Positions 1 to 8,919 of a stretch of DNA of 64,000 nucleotides are shown here, in pieces. Under the pieces are notes generated by a model. It saw only the letters and a list, made by a program, of their open reading frames with translations, had not been told where the DNA came from and did not search any database. The translations under genes and the position numbers were made by a program. This stretch comes from Lederbergia sp. NSJ-179 (lineage in GTDB: Bacteria; Bacillota; Bacilli; Bacillales; Bacillaceae_C), in contig NZ_JALIFP010000011.1 in the NCBI RefSeq assembly GCF_022867885.1, positions 62,001 through 126,000 of the forward strand, read 5' to 3'. Position 1 is the first letter of the stretch. Each line of letters opens with the position of its first letter.

Positions 1-235
1 GTTTCTTTAAGGATGCTTTAAACGATCTAAGGATAAACTTTATCGGTATCCCATATCATATTAATTAGCCACTTTTTACCGTCTTCATCACGAAATAGGA
101 GGGATCAAATCCACTACTATTTAAATAGATGGGATCAGACCACATATTCTTAGTTGTTACTAGGTAATTATGTGTATCCTAAAATGTCCCATATACCTCT
201 TCTGAGTACCTTTTTGAATCTGTCTTGTACTCGTA
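1..235 (-). pseudogene. xynB: Decayed GH43 beta-xylosidase fragment (xynB-like)
   Basis: No open frame survives, but conceptual minus-strand translation in shifting frames gives HNYLVTT, then [15 protein letters not shown] and, after a one-base shift near 96, [17 protein letters not shown]. These segments match, in order, the conserved middle of family-43 xylosidases, where a NYLVT strand is followed by [16 protein letters not shown] and a DG-K-NM-WD segment. The remnant follows a decayed kdgK on the same strand. As I recall, the glucuronic-acid cluster of Geobacillus stearothermophilus has the same kdgK-xynB order. The fragment runs off the left edge, so an intact 3' part outside the window cannot be excluded. 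The family call is fairly sure; the boundaries are approximate. Confidence 0.7.
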
Positions 236-239
236 TTTT

Positions 240-640
240 TTACCGATTAACTTCCCCTGACTTTTGTTGAGCGAATGCCATAATTTCTTCTTTCGAGAAT
301 GGATTAACATCGCCGTATATGGTATGTTTTAGGCGGATGCAGCTGATGCAAAAGAAACGATTTTATCCACACTGCATATCGGTTAAATAATCCATATAAA
401 ATGCCTGGGGCAAAGGCATCACCGCCCCCCACTCTATCAACACTATGATCAATCTGTAACACTTTCGACTGATGAAGCTCACCCTCCATATAAAAATTCC
501 CCTGCAATGTATTCGTAGATGCTGAAATAACTTCCCGAATGTGGAACAAAAATATTCTATATTTGGATATTGAGCTTGAATAGTTTTTAATAGTAACAAA
601 GTTTAGAACGAAAATTAAAATAAACATGCCGATTTTGATA
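240..640 (-). pseudogene. kdgK: Decayed 2-keto-3-deoxygluconate kinase (kdgK) C-terminal half
   Basis: Minus-strand translation gives NFRSKL, then YPNIEY, then IREVISASTNTLQG and VDRVGGGDAFAPGILYGL, then KIVSFASAASA, then HTIYGDVNPFSKEEIMAFA and QKSGEVNR followed by TAA at 242-240. These are successive conserved pieces of PfkB-family KDG kinase, including the GxGD catalytic-loop motif. They lie in at least three different frames; one junction needs one extra T near 330. The N-terminal half is absent. The gene is therefore a true relic. An intact PfkB kinase at 24878-25903 could supply the lost activity. High confidence in the family, moderate in the exact 5' end. Confidence 0.8.
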
Positions 641-683
641 CTTTGTTTATAAAGAGAAGACGGTCAAATAACGATTAAGATAA

Positions 684-719
684 CAACCATACTGATTTTA
701 ACTGAAAATCTTATGGTTG
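684..719. terminator. Stem-loop after the GH2 gene
   Basis: CAACCAT (684-690) pairs with ATGGTTG (713-719), and inside it GATTTT (694-699) pairs with AAAATC (705-710). It lies 19 bases past the GH2 stop codon. The best T-run is on the plus side (CTTTTTG); the minus side is only T-rich. It is probably the end of the minus-strand operon, possibly bidirectional. Confidence 0.5.
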
Positions 720-737
720 CTTTTTGCACTATACTCT

Positions 738-3700
738 TTACTTTTCAAAGCGAAACCATCCAAAGTCAAAATTGCTTCCCGGGAGAAAAATAAACGTTAC
801 TTTTTGTAGACCTGTTACCTTTTCTAGTTCAAATACCCGTTCTTCATATCCTTCTGATTGCTTGAATTCTATAATTTGGCTACTTTCGCCTTCTTCATTA
901 GCAAAACGTACGTGAATCGTATTTTTGTCGATCACGGATCTTCCGAAAAGGACTAGTTTCGTAGCACCCTCATTTGCAAAATCCATTTGTTCGAATTCTA
1001 AAGAAACATTATTGCCTATGCGCTCTATATTGTTACCCACCTGCTCAAATGAATCACCGTAAATTCTGTCACTAGCGGCAGCATCATTCTGTTCAAAGGC
1101 ACGGTTCCCCTTTTCAAATGAGAATCCTTTAATATGTACCTTCTGTTGGAGGACAAAGCAAATGGAAGTTATCCCTCGTAGTTTTTTGGATAATTGATAA
1201 GTTTCTTCTTGATAAACATTCCATTTGGATTCCTTTTGATAAGTGACATCAGCTAACAATTCACTGCCCACTTCCTCAGGCATCCCCTCCCAAATTTGTA
1301 AATAATATTCTTCATTTGATAACGCAAAGATCGGAATTGTTATCGTATCAGAACCATATGGACCAAAGTCGATATCCCGATAACCTACTTGAGTTTCGCC
1401 ATCTCTACTTGTGGCGACTCCTCTTTCATTACCATTACCGACTTCACCTTTACTATAGTCGTAAAGACCACCTGAGATAAATCCATAAGGATCTTTATAA
1501 GCCGTACCAAGATTAACAGCCGTAAATTCTAATTCGGAAATGAGTTTCGTTTTATCCGTCCCATTCTTACTTGTACAGCGCAGTCGAAACTCTCCATCTC
1601 CCAATGCTATAACCCTTACTTTATGTCCATCTGATTCCACTTTCGCAATAGTGGATTCAATCCCAACATCATTCACGACACTCCACTCAACTTCCCGGTA
1701 GGAAGTATTTTCGGGATATAACCTTACATGGATATCCATTTCTTTTGTGGTATTATCAAAGTTTTGTCCAGAATTACTTATAATCTCTAACTTCCGTAAA
1801 GGAATCTCCATTTTGTTCCCGGTCACGATCGGTAAATCCTTATTAGTTGTAAGAGCAGAAATTCCCTCGGCATCTTCACCCGCACTAGGAATAGATTCTA
1901 ATGTGAATGTTTCTCCTTGCAATCCAAGAGAGGATACCTCCAGTTGAATATTTCCCGGTTCTAATGTTGACCCAATAATTGCCATTAACTTCCCACTAAA
2001 TAACCTACGGCTCGTCCCTTTGTATGGATCATAGTCCGTACTATCACCGTTATCTAGACCTAGTAGACGCCCTGCTCCGGATACTTGAACAAAAACACGA
2101 TTATTAGCATTTTCAACTCGATGGCCATTTTCATCTTCCACATTAATCTCAACAAATATTAAGTCTTCACCATTGGCAATAAGTTGATCCTTATCGGGAA
2201 TTAAACTAATTTTCTTCGCATCACCAAAGGACTCTCGTACATCTGTCGCAATAATATTTCCTGATTCATCGTAGGCAATGGCCTTTAATTTCCCATGTTC
2301 ATAAGGGACTTTCCACCACCCAAGAAGCTCTGTTCCATGTTCATGATCAATATTATGTATACCAATAGATCGACCATTTAATTGCAGCTCAATTTTTGGC
2401 GCATTTGAACAAACTCGCACATCAATCATTTGACCTTCATTAAAATCCCAATAAGGAAAAATATGAACCATCGGCTTTATCTTATAGTTTGTCCATGCTG
2501 CTTGATAAATGTAATAAGAATCCTTCTTAAAAGTAGCTGTATCTATTTGTCCAAAATAGGAGTTCTTCGTATGATAAGGGGTTGGTTCTCCTATATAGTC
2601 AAATCCCGTCCATAAAAACTGTCCTAAGGAAAAGGAAGTGTCTCTTTCAGCGAGAATACAAAATTCCGCTGATTTTGCCCCCCAACTTGTTGAACTATTG
2701 CCTAAAGCAGAACATTGCTCATCATCATCCGCTAGAATCGACTTTTCATACGGAAAATGGTAAATGCCTCTACTTTGTACAACAGAGGATGTCTCACTAC
2801 CATAAATGACCCAATCTGGATGCTCCTCATGATGTTTTTGATAATATTTTTCCGCATAATTATAACCGGCAATCTTGACAATATCTGCGCACTTTTGAGC
2901 ATTTTCCCATGGCATATAATTGGAACCAATCGTAACAACAGCATTCCCTTTTGGATCATATTCGTGCACATAATCCACGAGCATTTTAGTGATTTCCTGT
3001 CCTCGCTCATCGGCGTGTGTATCATAAATTTCATTTCCAATACTCCACATTAATAGACTCGGATGATTCCGATCCCGCTTGACCCAACTTTTTACATCCA
3101 TTTTTGCCCACTTTTTAAAGAATCGGGCATAATCAAAAGGAGTCTTCGGTCTTTCCCACATATCAAATGCTTCAGATACGATGAGGAATCCCATTTCATC
3201 GGCTAGATTCATTAGCTCTTTGGCAGGCATATTATGTGCTGTGCGAATGGCATTAACGCCCATATCTTTCAATATCTCAAACCTTCTTTTAAGGGCAACT
3301 TTATTAAAGGCTGCTCCTAATGCTCCTAAATCGTGGTGTTCACAAACTCCATTTAATTTCATCTTTTTCCCATTCAGTTTAAGACCTTTCTGTGGGTCGA
3401 GCACAATATATCGAAAACCAATATTCTGTGAGTATTCCTCGATTACCTTTTGGTCACCATTATTTACATCACATAATAATTGTGTTTTTAGTTGATACAG
3501 ATTAGGATCTTCAGGGCTCCATAATAATGGATGGGCTACAAAAAGGCTGTGTTCGACTTTCTGAAATGAAGCGTTTCCAGCTGTTACCTTTTTGGACGAT
3601 TTCACAATCTCTTGCCCATTATATAAAATGGTATGAACAAGATAAGCATCATCATGAATGTTCAAATCTGTCTCTACTTCTACATACCAACTATCTCCTG

Positions 3701-4169
3701 CCTGTTTTGTCGTCACATAAATACCATCTGTCCCAATATGATTTTGCTCTCTAACTTTTAACCATACATTGCGATAGATACCCGCACCTGAATACCATCT
3801 ACTATTGGGACTCTGATAGACAATTTTCACAAGTATTTCATTTTCACCTTCCACAAGCTTCTCTGTGATATCGAATTCGAAGGATGAATACCCATATTTC
3901 CATTCCCCGACTAATTGTTGATTTACATATAAAGAAGAATCCATATAAACTCCGTCGAAATATAATAGGAGTTGCTCCTCTTTTCCTTTTATATATGAAA
4001 ATTTCTTGCGATACCAACCGATGCTGTTTTCATATAAATCCAAAGTGTTATAAATAAGCCAATCATGTGGAAGATCCACAGGTTTAAATTCCAAATTAAT
4101 ACAGTCGGTTAGTTCTAAATCACTTTTAGCGAATTCCCAACCATCGTTAAAAAGAAGTTTTTTATTCAC
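738..4169 (-). CDS. Large intracellular GH2 family glycosidase (beta-galactosidase/glucuronidase-like)
   Basis: Predicted glycoside hydrolase family 2 retaining enzyme of about 1140 residues. In order it shows a jelly-roll sugar-binding domain (about 15-150), an Ig-like domain, a TIM barrel (about 270-560), a DUF4982-like segment and further beta-rich domains with a lectin-like tail. The general acid/base is the Glu of SIGNEIYD and the nucleophile the Glu of IYGSETSS (residues 390 and 469 counted from the ATG at 4199). No signal peptide is present, so it should act on imported oligosaccharides. I prefer the GTG at 4169 because GAGGAAAGG lies just upstream; the ATG at 4199 is the alternative. 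It is the last gene of the minus-strand run with Gfo/Idh, Nif3, YesL and the importer. Substrate (galactoside, glucuronide or another decoration) cannot be read from sequence. Confidence 0.85.
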   Translation of the reverse strand: MNKKLLFNDGWEFAKSDLELTDCINLEFKPVDLPHDWLIYNTLDLYENSIGWYRKKFSYIKGKEEQLLLYFDGVYMDSSLYVNQQLVGEWKYGYSSFEFDITEKLVEGENEILVKIVYQSPNSRWYSGAGIYRNVWLKVREQNHIGTDGIYVTTKQAGDSWYVEVETDLNIHDDAYLVHTILYNGQEIVKSSKKVTAGNASFQKVEHSLFVAHPLLWSPEDPNLYQLKTQLLCDVNNGDQKVIEEYSQNIGFRYIVLDPQKGLKLNGKKMKLNGVCEHHDLGALGAAFNKVALKRRFEILKDMGVNAIRTAHNMPAKELMNLADEMGFLIVSEAFDMWERPKTPFDYARFFKKWAKMDVKSWVKRDRNHPSLLMWSIGNEIYDTHADERGQEITKMLVDYVHEYDPKGNAVVTIGSNYMPWENAQKCADIVKIAGYNYAEKYYQKHHEEHPDWVIYGSETSSVVQSRGIYHFPYEKSILADDDEQCSALGNSSTSWGAKSAEFCILAERDTSFSLGQFLWTGFDYIGEPTPYHTKNSYFGQIDTATFKKDSYYIYQAAWTNYKIKPMVHIFPYWDFNEGQMIDVRVCSNAPKIELQLNGRSIGIHNIDHEHGTELLGWWKVPYEHGKLKAIAYDESGNIIATDVRESFGDAKKISLIPDKDQLIANGEDLIFVEINVEDENGHRVENANNRVFVQVSGAGRLLGLDNGDSTDYDPYKGTSRRLFSGKLMAIIGSTLEPGNIQLEVSSLGLQGETFTLESIPSAGEDAEGISALTTNKDLPIVTGNKMEIPLRKLEIISNSGQNFDNTTKEMDIHVRLYPENTSYREVEWSVVNDVGIESTIAKVESDGHKVRVIALGDGEFRLRCTSKNGTDKTKLISELEFTAVNLGTAYKDPYGFISGGLYDYSKGEVGNGNERGVATSRDGETQVGYRDIDFGPYGSDTITIPIFALSNEEYYLQIWEGMPEEVGSELLADVTYQKESKWNVYQEETYQLSKKLRGITSICFVLQQKVHIKGFSFEKGNRAFEQNDAAASDRIYGDSFEQVGNNIERIGNNVSLEFEQMDFANEGATKLVLFGRSVIDKNTIHVRFANEEGESSQIIEFKQSEGYEERVFELEKVTGLQKVTFIFLPGSNFDFGWFRFEK

Positions 4170-4209
4170 GATTATAAATATCCTTTCCTCGATAAACATT
4201 ATGTAATGT

Positions 4210-4245
4210 ATTCATTCTGCTAACAACCTAACTAGCAGAATGAAT
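4210..4245. other. Perfect 13-bp intercistronic stem-loop
   Basis: ATTCATTCTGCTA (4210-4222) is the exact reverse complement of TAGCAGAATGAAT (4233-4245), with a 10-base loop. It sits between the Gfo/Idh stop and the GH2 start. No T-run follows on either strand, so it looks more like an mRNA processing or stability element, or a leaky attenuator, than a simple terminator. Confidence 0.6.
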
Positions 4246-4254
4246 CATTCATTT

Positions 4255-5403
4255 CTAATTTCCCCCACTTGTAATTTCATTATTGGCGAAATTCTCAACA
4301 GATGCCGTTTTTTCATAGAAATAAGTGGTGTTTTTTAAGATTCCTTCCCTTGTATAAAATGGGCTATCCGCTTTAAGGGGAAGCTTGACTGTCTCTTTTA
4401 AACTAGCAGATTGATAGATCGCTGTAATAAGCTCTAGCGTTTGCTTTCCTTGTTTTCCATCAATTAAAACTTTCGTGTTGTTTTCAATAGCTGAAAGCAC
4501 GTCTTGGATTTGTCCTGCATGTCCTTCATATGGCAAGTTTGGTAGTTGTTCATATACTTTTTGAATTTCTACTTCTACTACTTGATCTTCTTCTGGAAAA
4601 CCATTTTCTTTTGCTTTTGAAGCCTTCAATTTCCAAGGTGCTGAAACGCGTGCTTTTTTCCCTTGGAATATCAATTGCTGTTCTTCTCCATGGTGAACAA
4701 CCGAACTTGTAATTTGTGCGAGACTTCCATTATCATACTTGGCGATCGCAATCGACAAATCCTCTACTTCAGCATTATCATGAGAAGTGTTACTCGTGAT
4801 TGCCGTGATTTCCGCTGGCATCCCGTTCATCCATTGAAATAGGTCAATATGATGTACGGCATGATTTAGTGTGCAGCCGCCACCTTCTTTTTCCCATGTA
4901 CCTCGCCACCACAAATCATAATAACTATGTCCTCGCCACCAATATGAATCTACTTGTGTATGGACAACCGGTCCCATTAACTTTGTATCAAGTACCTTTT
5001 TTAGTTTCATCATCGGTGTTGTAAAGCGATTTTGTGCAACAATGGACAAAACTTTCTGATTTCTATATGCGGCTTCATTCATCGCATCGCATTCTTCAAG
5101 CGACGAAGCCATTGGTTTTTCAACTAAAACATGCTTCCCGGCGTTTAAAAAGTCAATTGAAATTTCTGCATGTGTATATGGTGGTGTACAAACAGAAATA
5201 AGGTCAATATCCTGCCTATTCAAAAGCTCTTTGTGATTATCCACAATGTCAGCTGTAAGCTGGTATTCCTGTTTTAACTTTTCTGCCTTTTCAGGGTATT
5301 GATCACATAAGGCGACAATCTTGCATCGATCAGGAAACTTCAGGTAGGCATTCACATGAGCTGGAGCAATCGCTCCTGTACCAATAATCGCGATATTTAA
5401 CAT
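4255..5403 (-). CDS. Gfo/Idh/MocA family sugar dehydrogenase
   Basis: NAD(P)-dependent oxidoreductase of 382 residues, the usual size for this family. The N-terminal Rossmann fold has the nucleotide loop GTGAIAPAH (8-16) and the family signature VEKPMAS (94-100). The C-terminal domain shows the NHAVHHIDLFQW segment that normally carries the catalytic His. Such enzymes oxidise or reduce a hydroxyl of a sugar, cyclitol or glycoside. The gene lies between the Nif3-family gene and the GH2 gene, which suggests that it acts on the same imported oligosaccharide or its product. Substrate unknown. It is not closely similar to the three other Gfo/Idh genes in this window. Confidence 0.85.
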   Translation of the reverse strand: MLNIAIIGTGAIAPAHVNAYLKFPDRCKIVALCDQYPEKAEKLKQEYQLTADIVDNHKELLNRQDIDLISVCTPPYTHAEISIDFLNAGKHVLVEKPMASSLEECDAMNEAAYRNQKVLSIVAQNRFTTPMMKLKKVLDTKLMGPVVHTQVDSYWWRGHSYYDLWWRGTWEKEGGGCTLNHAVHHIDLFQWMNGMPAEITAITSNTSHDNAEVEDLSIAIAKYDNGSLAQITSSVVHHGEEQQLIFQGKKARVSAPWKLKASKAKENGFPEEDQVVEVEIQKVYEQLPNLPYEGHAGQIQDVLSAIENNTKVLIDGKQGKQTLELITAIYQSASLKETVKLPLKADSPFYTREGILKNTTYFYEKTASVENFANNEITSGGN

Positions 5404-5494
5404 CTAACAAACTCCCCTTTTCGATTGATTATTAGTTGAAATAGAACCATTGACAATTAAAGTTTACATTTGTTATTACGGCATTGTCCTACTA

Positions 5495-6289
5495 TTATAT
5501 AATTTGAAAAACAGGTTTTTCATCTAGAAAATGTACAGGAATAGTTGGATAGACTGATTTTAATTTTTTTGCTAAATACCTCATCCCTGCTTCCTCACTT
5601 TCAGCATGACCAAGGAAGATTAAAGCCCTCTTACGACCTTGCTGTACGGCATCTCTTACATATTCTGGTGTTTCCCATTCAGGTCCTTCACCTGTAATCA
5701 GTAAATCCAGTTGTTCCCGTTCAAATAAAGGAATTGCATTTTCTCCCCCACCTCGATAACCAACAGATACAGCTACACGCTTACATATCTGTGATACTTC
5801 ACCAACAACGCGCACATATGGAATATCCAGCTTTTTCTTTACATATTCCGCGATTTCTTCTAATGACAACGCAGGCAATGTAAGAATCGATTCAATAGGA
5901 TCGTTCTTTTCTACATAACATCCCCAATCTAAACTATGAAGTAATTCTATTGTTATGCCATCCGGTTTATATAAATGTATAGCATCATGCAAACGAAAAA
6001 TTGCCATATCTGAGGATTCAATTAAGCGCCTTTTTTCAAGATAAATAGGGTCTTGTAGCCATTTATCGGTTTGATCGTGATGACTATAATAAATTCCTTC
6101 GTGAGTAATAATTAAATTGACACCTAAATCTGTCGCCCGTTGAATCACATCATATGTTGCCATGAAGGTTGTACCAATTCCTTTAACAACCTTATCTTTC
6201 TCCCCTGCAATGAGCGTATCTACAGTTTTTTTTAGTTTAGGTATAGGCTTGATCAACTCATTTATTACTTCTTCCACTTTTATCATCAT
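5495..6289 (-). CDS. Nif3-like dinuclear metal centre protein (DUF34)
   Basis: 264 residues. The segment GVNLIITHEGIYYSHHDQ is the typical Nif3/DUF34 metal-ligand region, and the C-terminal half has GEGPEWETPEYV and GHAESEEAGMRYLAKKL, where a second conserved metal-binding His/Glu pair is expected. Nif3 proteins are toroidal hexamers with a two-metal site and no settled general function; some act on nucleotide or sugar-phosphate-like compounds. A GAGGG ribosome site precedes the ATG at 6289. Its place inside a carbohydrate operon, directly before a Gfo/Idh gene, is unusual compared with the housekeeping Nif3 gene found elsewhere in Bacillus genomes, and suggests a specialised hydrolase. Family call strong; function open. 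Confidence 0.8.
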   Translation of the reverse strand: MMIKVEEVINELIKPIPKLKKTVDTLIAGEKDKVVKGIGTTFMATYDVIQRATDLGVNLIITHEGIYYSHHDQTDKWLQDPIYLEKRRLIESSDMAIFRLHDAIHLYKPDGITIELLHSLDWGCYVEKNDPIESILTLPALSLEEIAEYVKKKLDIPYVRVVGEVSQICKRVAVSVGYRGGGENAIPLFEREQLDLLITGEGPEWETPEYVRDAVQQGRKRALIFLGHAESEEAGMRYLAKKLKSVYPTIPVHFLDEKPVFQII

Positions 6290-6372
6290 TAAGCCATACC
6301 CTCTTTTTTAATAGTTATCGAGATTTCAGTATTGAGACTAAACAATCTTATCTTCTTAATGTTTTAGTAATA

Positions 6373-7053
6373 TTATTTTGTATAATTCTCCTCAATATCA
6401 TCAATGACCGTCCTACTATTTAAGGTAAGAACATAACTTAGAACACTCGCAATAAATAAAAATAGAAAGTCTGTTGTAATCAACATTAAAAATAAAGCGA
6501 TTATAATAGTCCCAATATTACCGGTCGTTATTTTTAATTTTTTAAAACTGTAATAAATAGATAGTTTAAATACATCTCTCATTCTAAATTTAAATTTAGC
6601 CGTAATCGGAAACACATAGAGTAAAATACAAATAAGAAAACCAAGGCCCACTAAAAATACAACCGCCATAATTTGGTTGATCTTCGTACTATCTTGATAA
6701 AAGTATTGCAAATCAATAATAAGTATAAAGATTGCCGCAAGCATTGGCAGCCATACTTTTAACGTATCTTTAAAGTTGATTTTATAACCATAGAAAAAAT
6801 CCTTTGTAGGTGAAATTTCCTTTTCTCGTACTAATTTATCCATTACATAGCATAGGGCTGTGATAGCAGGACCCGTTGGAATAAGGGCTAAAAAAATCAA
6901 GATCATATTGGAGAGCACAGGTTCTAATGTCATAAAGGCAAATAAAAAAATAATATTACAAAAAACAAAGAAAATATTGGTTAGTATGAACCAATAAATA
7001 TAATTGGTGACAACGGAAAATATCCCTTGACCGAATTCTTGACGTTTATTCAT
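6373..7053 (-). CDS. YesL family (DUF624) membrane protein
   Basis: 226-residue integral membrane protein with about five to six hydrophobic segments, including INFKDTL followed by VWLPMLAAIFILIIDL. The pattern of N-terminal helices, a PTGPAITAL turn and a VREKEISPTKDFFYGYK loop is that of the YesL/DUF624 family, which is regularly found beside LplA/LplB/LplC-type oligosaccharide importers in Bacillaceae. The role of YesL is not firmly known; an accessory function for sugar uptake is inferred from linkage. The gene lies downstream of the binding-protein gene, separated by a strong stem-loop. Confidence 0.8.
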   Translation of the reverse strand: MNKRQEFGQGIFSVVTNYIYWFILTNIFFVFCNIIFLFAFMTLEPVLSNMILIFLALIPTGPAITALCYVMDKLVREKEISPTKDFFYGYKINFKDTLKVWLPMLAAIFILIIDLQYFYQDSTKINQIMAVVFLVGLGFLICILLYVFPITAKFKFRMRDVFKLSIYYSFKKLKITTGNIGTIIIALFLMLITTDFLFLFIASVLSYVLTLNSRTVIDDIEENYTK

Positions 7054-7121
7054 GCCCGTTCATCCTTTTTTTGATTGATAAAGTACTACTCCTTAAGGAA
7101 TATGGCTATTTACAAACATAC

Positions 7122-7164
7122 AACTACCTGCAATAAAGATCTTCCTATATCATTGCAGGTAGTT
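7122..7164. terminator. Stem-loop between binding protein and YesL genes
   Basis: AACTACCTGCAAT (7122-7134) pairs perfectly with ATTGCAGGTAGTT (7152-7164). On the minus (operon) strand the following bases are only moderately T-rich, so partial termination or protection of the binding-protein mRNA is likely. This is common after solute-binding-protein genes, which need more product than the downstream genes. Confidence 0.65.
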
Positions 7165-7181
7165 TTTCATTATTCAATTAG

Positions 7182-8810
7182 TTAATCTTGATTTTTGTAT
7201 ACTTCATTTGCTAAGTCTACATAATCCTGCATTCCCATATTCTCCAATTCTTTTACATAGTCATTCCATTTGGACAAATCACGATCTCCTAGGATGAATT
7301 CATAAGTTGCTGTATCAACAAAGTCTTTCAAAGGTGTACTTAATAGAGTGGATTGTTCCAGCTCCATCTCGTCGTATCTAATTGGTGGATCAGGTAAAAT
7401 AAGTTCTTTCGTTTCATGCATAGCATCTTGGAATTCAATCTCTTCTTCACTAAACATTGAATGAAGAAGCTCAGTTGTTCCTCCATAAGCAAAGTTTCCT
7501 CCAGAGAAACCAAAATCGGCATTCAATGCTTTCGTACCAGATGAATTTAGACCCACATAGTCCACATCATCTGTTAGAGTGCGTTTACCATTGGCATCTT
7601 TTGTATACGTAACGCCTTCTACTCCCCATTTAGCAAATTCCTGTCCTTCATCGCTATACCATAGCCAGTCAACAAACTGAAGAATTGATTCAAAGTTAGG
7701 ATCATCTTTCACTTTAGAAGAGAGCATAATCCCATTCTCTAATTTAGATCCCCCCATTACTTGTCCTGCTGGACCACCCGGTACAATAATTTTTTTAATT
7801 GCAAAATTGTCTTTTCCAAGAATATCATTCATTTCTTTACGATAATCTACGATTGTCTGTGAGTTTGTTCCTATGACAAAAGATTCTCCATTGACGAATT
7901 TCTTTTGTGCTTGATCATCATCTTGTGTCAAACTTTCTTTATCGAGTAAACCTTTATTCACAAGTTCATGGAAATAGGTAACCATTTCTTTATATCCTTC
8001 TTTCGCTGGACCAAAAACAAACTCATCCTTGTCTTTATCGTAATTCAAGGCAGAACCAAGACCCCAGCCAGCAGTTGTTCCAAAACTAGTTGCTGCAAAG
8101 TTCAAAGTACTTTTAAATTCCCATCGATCTGAGAAAGGTGTGACATCAGGGTATGCTTCTTTCATTTTTTCTAACACAGTTTCAAGTTCATCCCAAGTTG
8201 TCGGCATTTCTAGCCCTAATTCATCCAAAATATCTGTTCTAATCGCTAAAGAATAGTCTGGCCAAACATCTTCATGAAGACCTGGTAATACATAATATTT
8301 ACCGTCATCCTGGCGCAATCCTTCTAAGAAAGGCTCAATATTCCACTTTTCTACTTTATCTTTATAGTTAGGCATTAAATCTACATAATCACTGATCGGT
8401 AAAATCGTGCCTGAAGATACAAACGGTACTTCCTCACCAGGATATGTCTTTGGAATAATATATGGCGCATCTCCACTACTGATAAGTAAACTTCTCTTTT
8501 GGCCATAATCACTCATTGGCACAATGGTCATATCTAGATTAACATTCGTTCTTTTCTTCAGTTCCTCAAACAAAAGCCAATCTTTTTTGTACGGATAATT
8601 TGGGTGATCACTATATAACATCGGAATTGTAAGCTCTTCTTTCGCCTTAAATGTATCGCCTACACTATAATTATCCATAGCCGCCTTACTTTCAGGTACA
8701 TCTGGTTTCTTGTCCCCACCAGTTTTTTCAGAATCACATGCCACGAGCGTAAAGGCAATGATCGATAAACATGAAATAAGGAACAAAAGCTTTTTAAACC
8801 CTTTCTCCAT
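7182..8810 (-). CDS. ABC transporter oligosaccharide-binding lipoprotein (LplA/YtcQ type)
   Basis: 542-residue extracellular solute-binding protein. A short positively charged N-terminus (MEKGFKK), a hydrophobic stretch and the lipobox LVAC place it as a lipoprotein anchored outside the membrane. Length and body (DWLLFEELKKRTNVNLDMT, YVLPGLHEDVWPDYS, FVDWLWYSDEGQEFAKWG) fit the large LplA/YtcQ group used for aldouronates and other long or branched oligosaccharides. The two permease genes lie immediately upstream. No ATPase gene is present; systems of this type normally share the MsmX ATPase. With an intracellular GH67 enzyme nearby, methylglucuronic-acid-substituted xylo-oligosaccharides are the likely ligand (inference). 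Confidence 0.88.
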   Translation of the reverse strand: MEKGFKKLLFLISCLSIIAFTLVACDSEKTGGDKKPDVPESKAAMDNYSVGDTFKAKEELTIPMLYSDHPNYPYKKDWLLFEELKKRTNVNLDMTIVPMSDYGQKRSLLISSGDAPYIIPKTYPGEEVPFVSSGTILPISDYVDLMPNYKDKVEKWNIEPFLEGLRQDDGKYYVLPGLHEDVWPDYSLAIRTDILDELGLEMPTTWDELETVLEKMKEAYPDVTPFSDRWEFKSTLNFAATSFGTTAGWGLGSALNYDKDKDEFVFGPAKEGYKEMVTYFHELVNKGLLDKESLTQDDDQAQKKFVNGESFVIGTNSQTIVDYRKEMNDILGKDNFAIKKIIVPGGPAGQVMGGSKLENGIMLSSKVKDDPNFESILQFVDWLWYSDEGQEFAKWGVEGVTYTKDANGKRTLTDDVDYVGLNSSGTKALNADFGFSGGNFAYGGTTELLHSMFSEEEIEFQDAMHETKELILPDPPIRYDEMELEQSTLLSTPLKDFVDTATYEFILGDRDLSKWNDYVKELENMGMQDYVDLANEVYKNQD

Positions 8811-8919
8811 TTGATACTCCCCCTCAATTTTTATTAAACGATGGTAAGACAGTAACTAGCAGTAATAGACGATTGATTGATCCACCTCCTTACATGCAAG
8901 TTTCTACCAAGTAAAATCC

